From the IMG/VR virus record IMGVR_UViG_3300010354_000729, positions 1 to 22,519 of that record: a stretch of 22,519 bases of DNA. One strand, written 5' to 3'. The first letter of the stretch is position 1; each line of letters begins with the position of its first letter. This DNA is from a virus. Position numbers and translations under genes: made by a program. The notes under the pieces were generated by a model. It was given only the letters and a program-made list of their open reading frames with translations, was not told the DNA's origin and did no database searches. Below are positions 6,783 through 15,700 of this stretch, in pieces.

Positions 6783-8179
6783 TAATAGTTACCGAATAAG
6801 TTAGACTCTGAAAAATCTATAATAGAATTTGACTCTTGTTGTATTTCATCATTTTGTTCATATTTATCATATAAGTCCGAAACTTGATATTTTTGTAATG
6901 GGTACCTTGCAGAAGATATTGAACCAACTATAATTTCTCCAGGTATAAAGTCCCCATTTACAGTACCAACTTTCAAAATACTTGTAGTACTATCCCAAGT
7001 TTTAACTCTACTCTTAGCTCCAGAAGTTTCTCCAGTAACTACTTCATTAAAAATATAAGTATTAATTCCAACAAGCAAGGGTGGGTTTGATATAGATATT
7101 TGTGGATTTGATACATACCCAATTCCAGCATCAGAAATCAATATCTGACTAATTTGACCATTAGAATTTACAATAGTTCTTGCCACAGCAGTAACTGCAG
7201 AACCAACTGTAGGAGATGAAAATCCTATAGATGGTGAAGTAACATATCCAGAACCACTATTAGTAATTGTCACACTACCAATACCGGAGTATGTTTTTTC
7301 AATGACTGCTTTTGCAGTTGCCCCAATTCCAGTTGCACTTAAAATTGTAACTGTTGGTTCTACTGTATATCCTGCACCAGGATTTACTAGCAAAATTTCT
7401 TTAACTGAACAAAAATTTCCTATGCAGGAAGTAATTGCTACTGCTTGAGCATTTACTCCACCAGAAGGTGCGCTACTAATTGCTACTGTTGGAGTTGTTT
7501 TATAATTATAACCATCATTAAGTAAAATTATTTTTCTAACATAACCACTTACAATCGAAGTTTGTGCAGTCGCTTTTGATCCTGATGGGAACAATTTAAG
7601 TGTATTAATATAACCTTGATTCTCTAAAGTTCTATCTATTTCTTCTACAGTAGTATTTACATTATCCCATCCACCAATGTTATCCGAATACTCAAATAAT
7701 TCACATTTCAATTCATAAACATAAGTTTTTCCTAGTTGATAAAAAGGTTGCTCATGCTCTACAAATTTTATTTCAAATAATCTTTTTCCAAGTGGAAAAT
7801 AAATTAAGTCACCCTCTCTTGGGCGCGTAGAAACTATAATTTCATCCTTATCCATGTCAGATAAAAATGGAGCAATAAAATCTTCAAATCTTTCTTTTGA
7901 TATTATGAGAGTTAATTCATCCTTTAAGTTCATTCCAAATTTTGATAAAATATCTCCAGATCCAGTATATCCATCAAAATTACTAACATATGCTTCTATT
8001 GAAAAATTATCATCAAATTTTGATGAAGTAACCTCTCTTAATATTGTCTCTTTTCTTATAAATTTTTGAGGTAAGTAGGAAACCTCTACTCCAAATATTT
8101 TTAACTGTTCATTTATTAGTTGTTGGATCAAATTTTGTTCAGAACCTGACCCTTGAAGAAAAAATGGATTTAGTGCCAT
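6782..8179 (-). CDS. gp14: Neck protein, T4 gp14 family, with a beta-repeat insertion
   Basis: gp14 completes the head and forms the neck ring to which the tail attaches. The first ~165 residues match T4 gp14, notably AYVSNFDGYTGSGDILSKFG (63-82) and GDLIYFPLGKRLFEIKFVE plus PFYQLG (123-150). The protein is 465 residues against 256 in T4. The extra length is a block of four ~40-residue repeats (about 214-252, 258-294, 300-336 and 343-378), each with an I-x-I-x(3-4)-G-x-G-Y/N-Y...P-x-V/I-x-I-S pattern. A further VTGETSGAKSRVKTWD module follows (about 380-425). The C-terminus NEIQQESNSIIDFSESNLFG-like tail (acidic, ending LFGNY) may be the family's own end. The start has a TAGGA ribosome binding site 6 bases upstream and lies 2 bases after gp13. 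The repeats look like an added exposed domain on the neck. Confidence 0.93.
   Translation of the reverse strand: MALNPFFLQGSGSEQNLIQQLINEQLKIFGVEVSYLPQKFIRKETILREVTSSKFDDNFSIEAYVSNFDGYTGSGDILSKFGMNLKDELTLIISKERFEDFIAPFLSDMDKDEIIVSTRPREGDLIYFPLGKRLFEIKFVEHEQPFYQLGKTYVYELKCELFEYSDNIGGWDNVNTTVEEIDRTLENQGYINTLKLFPSGSKATAQTSIVSGYVRKIILLNDGYNYKTTPTVAISSAPSGGVNAQAVAITSCIGNFCSVKEILLVNPGAGYTVEPTVTILSATGIGATAKAVIEKTYSGIGSVTITNSGSGYVTSPSIGFSSPTVGSAVTAVARTIVNSNGQISQILISDAGIGYVSNPQISISNPPLLVGINTYIFNEVVTGETSGAKSRVKTWDSTTSILKVGTVNGDFIPGEIIVGSISSARYPLQKYQVSDLYDKYEQNDEIQQESNSIIDFSESNLFGNY
7046..7567 (-). repeat. Four tandem protein repeats within gp14
   Basis: This stretch encodes four degenerate repeats of roughly 40 residues within gp14, with cores NDGYNYKTTPTVAISSAP, NPGAGYTVEPTVTILSA, NSGSGYVTSPSIGFSSP and DAGIGYVSNPQISISNP. 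Each core is preceded by a hydrophobic beta strand and most are followed by an Ala-rich strand. Similarity is at protein level; the DNA copies are diverged, so this is not a recent duplication. T4 gp14 has no equivalent. Confidence 0.8.
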
Positions 8180-8181
8180 AA

Positions 8182-9009
8182 TTATCCTATAAAGTCGTAT
8201 GGTGGTAATTCATATTCCATAGACATTTTTTGCATTAAGTCATCTAATTCTCTTTGAGCATCATCATATATTTCCCTACCATTCAATTCAACTCCACCTG
8301 GCAATTTAACTCCCCTAAATTTTATTAAATTTTGACCCCATTGCTTTTTAATAAGGGAAGTCAAGTATTTTTTTAAAAAACTATCATTGTAAACCTTCGT
8401 AAAATCATTTGGATTTAATATTCTATAACAATCTATTACTAAAAAATTACCTGCAGATTGTGCTCCCCACTCAATATCTAAATACATTCTATTTTGTCTT
8501 TTATTAAATCTTATTTGTTTGTCAGTTGTTAGTAAAAAATCAATATCTTCAAGATAACTTTTAACCATAGCATACTGTAATAGTTCCACGGAGTTAAAGT
8601 AATATAGATCATTTAAAAATAATTGATATTTTATACTAAACATTCCACCAGAAATGGAACTGGTGTCAAATTTAAAAACTTTTTCTATACCAATAACAGA
8701 GTCTGGTACTTGAATATAATTGGAGGTTTCATAAAAATTAAAAGTTCCAATACCCGATGTTCCTGTAGTTGTTACTATTCCAACACCACTAGTATTCTTT
8801 GCCTTACCTCTATCAATGTCATCCTGAGTAATTTGATATTTTAAATACATTCTTTCAACACCATCAAAATGACGCTCATTAAAATATTGTAGAGCATCAT
8901 CCACCAAATCATCTATTTGATCATCATCTACGTTGATTTCTAAAACCGGAGCTCCCAGTCTTCTTAAACAATAATCAATTAATTCTTGTCTTGTTGATGG
9001 TTTTGCCAT
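8182..9009 (-). CDS. gp13: Neck protein, T4 gp13 family
   Basis: gp13 is the head-completion/neck protein that, with gp14, closes the portal vertex after packaging. The 275 residues compare with 309 in T4. The C-terminal KKQWGQNLIKFRGVKLPGGV (221-240), followed by ELNGREIYDDA, is nearly collinear with the T4 segment KRQWGQNMIKFKGIQLPGGV. SIKYQLFLNDLYYF (125-138) and the terminal YDFIG also match. The N-terminal APVLEINVDDDQIDDLVDDA (20-39) and ERHFDGVERMYLKYQIT are characteristic of marine T4-like phages. It starts 4 bases after the 116-residue gene and ends 2 bases before gp14. Only a weak GAGA ribosome binding site is visible, about 11 bases upstream. Confidence 0.95.
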   Translation of the reverse strand: MAKPSTRQELIDYCLRRLGAPVLEINVDDDQIDDLVDDALQYFNERHFDGVERMYLKYQITQDDIDRGKAKNTSGVGIVTTTGTSGIGTFNFYETSNYIQVPDSVIGIEKVFKFDTSSISGGMFSIKYQLFLNDLYYFNSVELLQYAMVKSYLEDIDFLLTTDKQIRFNKRQNRMYLDIEWGAQSAGNFLVIDCYRILNPNDFTKVYNDSFLKKYLTSLIKKQWGQNLIKFRGVKLPGGVELNGREIYDDAQRELDDLMQKMSMEYELPPYDFIG

Positions 9010-9013
9010 AATA

Positions 9014-9364
9014 CTAACTATCTCTTGTTATGCTTTTTGAAACTATTGCAGAACCTTCTATGACTTTTGTTTTTTCACCAGTTCCACTATTTGTAATTAC
9101 AATATCGTACATATATCTTCCAGGTTTTAAACTGGTAGTAGAGTTTGGACCCAATTCAATTCTTATTACTCCAGACGAAGGTGGAGAAACTGCAGTAGCA
9201 ATAAAATTTACATAAGAAGTACTTTGTGGATGTTTTCTTAATTGCGATTTAACAACATAGTTTGAAAGGTTAAGTGCCGAACCATTATCATTAGCTAAAG
9301 TAAAAGACTGAGTAAATGAAGTACCAGTATTAATACTTAAATTAACTACATATGGTGATGCCAT
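9014..9364 (-). CDS. Small beta-rich virion protein, probable Ig-like fold
   Basis: This 116-residue protein has the alternating strand pattern of small phage virion domains. INTGTSFTQSFTLANDNGSA (residues 11-30) leads to LNLSNYVVKSQLRKHP (31-46), then IRIELGPNSTTSLKPGRYMY (68-87) and DIVITNSGTGEKTKVIEGSA (88-107). This resembles the N-terminal domain of baseplate upper proteins (BppU-like) and a family annotated as virion structural protein in marine myoviruses. No enzymatic motif, signal peptide or membrane segment is visible. It is probably a tail or baseplate component. It is the first gene after a candidate late promoter (9391-9398) and leads the gp13-gp17 block. The ribosome binding site is weak (GGTAG, 4 bases from ATG). 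Confidence 0.8.
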   Translation of the reverse strand: MASPYVVNLSINTGTSFTQSFTLANDNGSALNLSNYVVKSQLRKHPQSTSYVNFIATAVSPPSSGVIRIELGPNSTTSLKPGRYMYDIVITNSGTGEKTKVIEGSAIVSKSITRDS

Positions 9365-9388
9365 TTACTACCAAAAATACGCCTATGA

Positions 9389-9411
9389 ATTATTTATGTT
9401 AATTAAATAAT
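9389..9411. repeat. A/T-only inverted repeat around the 54-residue gene's stop
   Basis: ATTATTTA (9389-9396) and TAAATAAT (9404-9411) form a perfect 8-base inverted repeat with a 7-base loop. It overlaps the stop codon of the 54-residue gene and the candidate late promoter. The stem is entirely A/T and no U-tract follows in the transcribed direction, so a terminator role is doubtful. Confidence 0.4.
9391..9398 (-). promoter_or_regulatory. Candidate late promoter for the 116-residue gene through gp17
   Basis: Read on the minus strand this is CATAAATA, one base from T4 TATAAATA and a match to the NATAAATA form reported for cyanomyoviruses. It lies in the only sizeable gap in this part of the window, 27 bases upstream of the 116-residue gene's ATG and directly after the 54-residue gene's stop. 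The placement mirrors the exact TATAAATA upstream of gp8. Confidence 0.55.
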
Positions 9412-9563
9412 GATACTACTTCTTGTTGCTTTAAATATAATTTAAAGTACAATTTTGAAAAAATTCTCAATTCTTCTATGCTCAATTCTTCAATTACTCT
9501 ACAGTGCTTTTCATATTCAAATAATTTGTTAATATCACTCAATTCAATGTCTTCTGGTTTCAT
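9399..9563 (-). CDS. 54-residue conserved-type small protein
   Basis: This short gene encodes 54 residues, starting MKPEDIELSDINKLFEYEKH and ending YLKQQEVVSLFN. It is mostly helical and charged, with one cysteine (C21), no membrane segment and no recognised function. Small proteins with a similar MKPEDI...KLF.YEK pattern next to DUF4815 genes are, as far as I recall, found in marine T4-like phages; a search is needed to confirm. It is well supported as a gene. AAAGGAG sits 7 bases upstream of the ATG, the strongest ribosome binding site in the window, and the frame fills what would otherwise be an empty 180-base gap. Its start overlaps the end of the 72-residue gene by 20 bases, so the two are probably translated as a pair. 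Confidence 0.8.
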   Translation of the reverse strand: MKPEDIELSDINKLFEYEKHCRVIEELSIEELRIFSKLYFKLYLKQQEVVSLFN

Positions 9564-9762
9564 TTAATAACTCCTTTAATAAAGACTTGATTTCTTTAAC
9601 TTCATCCTTTAAATTTTCAATTTCTTTTTTTGTATTCAATCTATTTGAAACACTGCTTAAATACTGTTTGTATGCCGCACTGTCACAATTTACTATGGCA
9701 CCCGTTTTTTCATCTCTAAAAAGATTTGGGTGCCCTTCAACCGATATTAGATCTTCTATCAT
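9544..9762 (-). CDS. 72-residue small protein with C-terminal coiled coil
   Basis: The N-terminal half has the pattern ISVEGHPNLFRDEKTGAIVN (residues 6-25), which I recognise from small hypothetical proteins next to structural genes in marine T4-like phages. From about residue 40 the sequence is a charged heptad-like helix (KKEIENLKDEVKEIKSLLKE) consistent with a short coiled coil. No enzymatic motif or cysteine cluster is present. The ATG overlaps the 2510-residue gene's stop as ATGA, so translation is probably coupled and the product may act with that protein, for example as an assembly or trimerization partner. That role is inference. Confidence 0.8.
   Translation of the reverse strand: MIEDLISVEGHPNLFRDEKTGAIVNCDSAAYKQYLSSVSNRLNTKKEIENLKDEVKEIKSLLKELLNETRRH
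9571..9577 (-). promoter_or_regulatory. Strong ribosome binding site of the 54-residue gene
   Basis: AAAGGAG on the minus strand, 7 bases from the ATG at 9563. It lies inside the coding region of the upstream 72-residue gene and is much better than the sites before most neighbouring genes. It decides that the 54-residue frame is a real gene. Confidence 0.75.
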
Positions 9763-12700
9763 GCTAGTGCAATTGCTCTTAAGTCTTTAAATCTTGGATA
9801 TTTATCTTGTCTTGTACCAGACATCACTATTTTAATAGTAAAACCAATAAATGGTCCAACATTAGACGCTGTGTATTGATACTCTAAGAATTGATTTTCC
9901 AAACTACTTGGAACTATTGTATCTGATAATCCACTATTTTTACTCTCATCAACAATATCCAAATAACCATCAAGATTATTATCCGTTGTTAAATTATTAT
10001 ATCCTGGGAATAAATTGAATGCTGTTAACGATTCATTTGACTCCGGTTTTATCAATGAGTATAAAACTCTAAAATCTGTAGAAGGATGTTTATATGCGGA
10101 TAATAATACTCTTAAACTATTGGATGGTTGAGATAATCTAATAGTTCTAGAAACATAAATTGCAGCATGAGGATCATTTACAAGGCTGTTCACTCTACCA
10201 TCATTAATATAATCTGAAATTGGATTATTCAATCTTGCACTATGAAATTCTGTAAATGTATCATCTAAGAAAATCATAGGTGAAAGATTATAATTATCTG
10301 AAGATAAAGACAATGCAGTTATTAAAGATTTATTTCTAGGTAAAGAATCTAAATATTCGTCAGAATTAATCTTTGAAGCAACCATTCTAAGTTCATTTAA
10401 TTTATTTTTTTGATTAATTTGAACGTTCTGATATCCAAGATCTCTAAATGATGTTTCATTACCACCAGAACTTGTTCCTGTAACAGATCTCATTTGAGAT
10501 GTTACTTCAGTTGTTGCTCCTGGTATTATAATATTGTAGAATGGTATTACAGTATCGTAAATTATATTTTCGGATGCATATGCAGTCACACCACCAACAC
10601 TTTTTTCACTATTAAATGATAACTTTGGATAAGTACCGTCAGTAGATCTGTCAATACCAAAATTGTCTGAACCAATTAATCCGCTTCTATCTATTTCTAA
10701 GTAATAACTATCTAGTTCAATATTAGAATCGACAATGTTATGACTTCTATTAATTCTTCTAAGAGAAACTCCATTCAATTCGTATTTGCGAATAATTGAG
10801 TTTTCTGGATGACTTATTGCAATAGTACCATTGATACCTCTTTCCAATCCCTCTAGTGATGATGATTGTACTGAAATATATTTAATTATTTCATTATTAA
10901 TGATCAAATATCCAGGATTTGCTGCACTTACAGCAGAACCTTCAAAATTTTGGAAATATGAAGTATCTGCAGATGCTATATTTAAAATAGAATCCGTCCT
11001 TAACAATTGCGAAGATAAAATTACTCCTGGAGTGTCTGGAGAAACTCCACTTAATTCTACAATATTATTTGCGGCATACATACCATGATTAAAATGATCA
11101 ACTTTAAAGTATTTTCCATCTGAATAAGAACCATAAGTATCAGAAGATGTAATTTGAGTTGTTCCTATGGAAGTTCTTGTTCCAGAATTATTGAAATATT
11201 GAAATGTACTTCCATTACCGAAATGATTTCCTTGAACATCAGTTAAATATAATGTATCAATTGCATTATTGTTTCCTGTTATTGTTATTAAAGCATTTTG
11301 ACCTTTACTTAAATTTTCAGTTCCTGTTACAGTCGAAGTTACAATTCCGACAACATCACCAACTGAATATCCATTTCCAAATTGATTAATTGTTGCGGAT
11401 GTTATAGTTCCATTAGATCCTGCACTAATAACTAATTTCAATCCAGATCCATTTCCAGTAATATTGAATGTCTCTACGGTAGAAGTTCCTTCGGAATAAT
11501 TTCTTCCACCAGTACTAATCGCTACATTAGATACCGAACATCCAGTTCCAACAATAGTTCCATATACATTACTGTTCGCAGATTCTCCAACTTTTCTACC
11601 AGCAGTTAATATTGTATTTACTATTGTACTATTATATACTGTTGTTATACCAACCTTAAGTTTTCTTGGTAATGTTGTAATTGGATTGTTTATTAAATTT
11701 CTAACATATCCATTACTCTTACTTAAAGTTGGATTTTGGAAATATGCTACCCCATTCAATTCGGTGAATTTTGCTTTATACAATTTAAATTTCAAGTCTT
11801 CGTATTGATCAGAAGACCATATTGATCCATTTTGTGATTTAAACAAACTTCCAATTGCAAACTGTTTAGTATATCTTACACTTTCAACGTCTGGAAGATT
11901 TAATGTATTTCTAGTTGTTTCACCCATTCTAGCGACCCATAATTCATATTGATCACTTTGAGGTGCTAAAATAACAATTGCATATTCTAATCCTGGTGGT
12001 AAAAATATTGGATATGGGAAAGTTACTTTAGTTGCTACTGATCCATCAGTTGAAATTTGAATATCATTTGGTCTAAGAGTTACTGGATCACCTATTACCG
12101 TTAATGTTGGAGTTCCAAATTCAACAGTTCTTACTTGGATTGTAACAGAAGCGTTTCCTGGGTCTTTTTTGGCAAAGAATAAATCGACAGCAGTTAAAAA
12201 TGCACCATTCACATCATCATTAAATGAATTTAACCCTCTACTAGAACCAACAAGAAATGTTTGTGCCAAAGGATCAGAATATACTTGTTGCTGAATAATT
12301 CTGTTTACGTTTCTTGTTACATTCGTAATATTTTGAGTAACACGAGTAACTTGTTGGGTAACGTTAGTTGTATTAGTAACGTTAGTAATGTTATTAATAA
12401 CTGGTGCTGGTGGTTCGGGAAGATTTATTGATGATATGTTTTCATTCCTTACCGCATTTAAAGTTCTTGTTCTTATATTATTAGTTGTTGTTAATGAAGC
12501 ATTTATTGTATGAACTCTTACAATATTTTGATAAGTTTGTACAGTACCTTCTGACAAATAATTAGATTCGGCTGAAGAGATATCTGTTCCATTTAATAAA
12601 CCATTTTCATTTACTGGACTTGAAGATAACTTAAAAGTTTTATTTCCAGTAGGAACTCTTATAATTGGTGGTGGTAATGCATTTGGGTCTCTAATAAAGA

Positions 12701-15700
12701 ATGTTCCAATTAAATCGCCGTAGTTATCTGTAATTAATCTTAAATCTTTTACATATGCGGAAGCACCACTAGTCTCTCCAATTAACACTGCTCTACGAAC
12801 CAAATAACCAGAATATAATCCTTGAGCTTCTTCTGATAATGAAAATGTGTCAATATTTAATACAGTTGAGGATTCGCTATATGCTGTGGGTAGAATTTCT
12901 GATTTTGAATATGGATTTGCATCATAAGTAGATGATGGGTTATTAAATGGACCAAATTTATGATTTGGTTGGGCAAGTCTGAATGTTATAATTGGAACAC
13001 CATTATCAAAACCAACTACATTCTCTCCAACAATAAAACTACTATCAGTACCGGGATTTTGTAATTCTACATCCTTAGTAACTTCTATTAATTTTGGAGT
13101 AAAATCAATTGAAGAAATTCCATCTAAAAATGAGTAATATTGTGTGAAAGATTTCAAATTAGATACTGAAAATTCAGTATTTCTGGATCTCATGAAAATG
13201 TCAAATTGACTTTCAATAAAAGATCTTTCTGTAGAAGTAGAAGTACTATTATCAGAAGAACTAAATGTTTCTTGTGAAATTGTACCATCACTTAAACTTA
13301 ATTCTGTCCAAGTATCTCTTACTTGTCCAACACCCAATCCTCCAGATCCTGTTCCCGTAGTGTTATTAACATTATTTAAAGTTATTCTTTCGGTGTTAAC
13401 TCTACTTTCTAAGTTTAAACTATTATTGTGTGCAATAACTCTATCTGGAAGTTGTACAGTTCTTATCCAAGTATCTCTAAACGGATTTAATCTAACATCA
13501 CCAACATATTGAATAACATGGAATGGATTTACATTTTCAACCCTTGTTGCCAATGGTTGTTCTATCCAATCCACACTTTCATAATCTAAAGTAATTACTT
13601 GACCAGTCTTTTTAACTCTATTATCTAATAACTCAAAATTTTGTGATAAATCTAGTTCAAAATCAGTAGGATTTGATGCTGCGATAATTTGATTCTTTAA
13701 AGTATTCTTTGAAATTAATGGAGTTAATTCATTGTCATCAGAAATTTCTGAAAGAGAATTTCCAAGATCAATAAAATTATCATTTTTAAATGAATCTGCG
13801 AAAAATCCAGTTTTAAATCGATTTATACCATCGGCATCTTGTATTTGAAGAGTTTGAGTATCTAATTCTAGTAAAGAAAGTGAAGTTACTATTTCTAAAT
13901 TTTCGACTCTATCTTCTATTTTTCCAATATCACGCATAGTATATCTTCTATTATCTACCAAGTTTATTTTAATATCATTGGTATCATAAAGATATGGTGG
14001 TAATGAAATAGACGCAATTTCCAGTAAATCTCCAGATTTATAAGGTTCTTTTGGACTGACTGATGATATACCCTTTTCAATAACAAATGATCCGTAACTA
14101 TCCAAATACACTTTATCAATTCTGCCAAGATAAAAATCATAATTTACCAAACTCGATTCATTTGGAGTAAATATTAATTTTGGTGTATCTCCAAAATTTC
14201 TGGATGAAAAATCAAATGGTGAAGAAGATGAACTACTAAAATATGAAACTCTTGGTCTAAAATCTAAGGTGTCAGAAGCTCTAATATTTAAAAATCCTAT
14301 ATTGGGAATATCCTTACTGTAATTTTCATTATTATAACTTAAAACACTAAACAAATCACCAGAATCTGTTGGGGAAACATCATAATGGTCTAGTACAATA
14401 GTAAGTTTTCTACTGGGTTCTGGTTCATTAGTATTTCTTATCAACTTTGAGTAATCATAATATTGATTTTTTTGACCTTTATCTAATTTAAAAATATTTG
14501 TAATATTTTTATATCTTCCGAAAGATAATGAAGAAATAGGAGCGATTATATTAGATTCTTCAAAAGTAACTTCTTCATCAATTTGAAACTTATTGTTATT
14601 TAAGTATACTATTTCTACACTATTTGGATATAAAGCATCTTTCTTTACAATTCTGGCTAATGCTTTACTTGTCTTTCCAACTATGTTTTCGCCAATTATA
14701 GAATTATTTGAAATTCCATATAATGAGGAAAAGTTTAATTTATCAAAAGTTGGTAAAGAAGAATCTAAAGATTCATATACAGATATTACTCTAATTGCAT
14801 CTGGATATCTTAAACATATTTCCTCATCTTGAACTCTCAATCCATAATATCTATTGAATGCCAATCCATCATTAACTGAAGAATTCGAATTTGATCCAGA
14901 TTGTTCATATTTTGATAGTTCAACATTGACTATAGTGCTCTTTTTATGAACTTTTGTTTTACTCTGTATACCAATTTTAACAAAAGTACCATTTATAATT
15001 GATGTCGTTTTTCCATTTGTAATTCCTTTAAATGTAATCTGCGTATACCCAGGATTAAAAGTAACTTGATCATCTGTCAATGTTTCTGTAGTTCCATCAC
15101 TGTAATGTATGGAATACTTTTCTACATCAAAAGTATCAAATTTTATAGATCCAGAATTACCAGGTAAACTAAAATCACCAGTGGATAATGTTAATGATCC
15201 TCCAGATATTACATTTGAAGATGTAGATTGTGCAGAAAATGTTAATTGGGAATTATTGAGATCTATACTTGAAATATTTGTATTTGGTAAAACTGAATAC
15301 AAATATCCAGAACTTTGATCTCTCAATATGGAGTTTCCAACTAAAAATCTAACTTGTATATTAGAACTTGTAAGAGCACCATCATTAACATTTTTTACTG
15401 TTGATATTCCAGATAAAGTAAATGTTGTTCCATCCGAAGAAACATTATTAACAACATTATATGTTTCTGTACTAAATCCTGATCGTGAATACTTTACGAT
15501 TGTATCTGTTGATATACCACTGAAAGGTTTACTTGATGTTCTTACTATTCCATTAGACTGAATAGTAATTTGATCTTGTCCACTAAATCCACTCGGGACA
15601 AAAGAATCTAAAACAGAATCTGCTAAAAATGCTGGACTTCCTGCAGAGTAAACTGATTTAATGTCTGAAGAATTATAATTCTTTACATTTAAAATAGTTC

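Noticed and set aside
6861-6868. NATAAATA sites inside genes (for example 6861-6868 in gp14, 9799-9806 in the DUF4815 gene, 17390-17397 and 18425-18432 in gp8)
   Set aside because: About ten such matches are expected by chance on one strand of DNA this rich in A and T. Those near the ends of upstream genes could be real promoters, but the sequence alone does not support them.
9389-9411. Rho-independent terminator after the 54-residue gene
   Set aside because: The inverted repeat has an A/T-only 8-base stem and no U-tract, so it would be very unstable; overlap with a promoter-like octamer explains the A/T richness equally well.
10831-11088. Plus-strand open frames of 60-100 codons (for example 10831-11088, 2259-2510 and 4068-4292)
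   Set aside because: They lie opposite confidently identified genes, have no recognisable product or ribosome binding site, and are expected by chance antisense to low-complexity coding sequence.
12284-12402. CRISPR or regulatory DNA repeat
   Set aside because: The repetition is explained by a low-complexity protein segment in one continuous frame, and there are no spacers.
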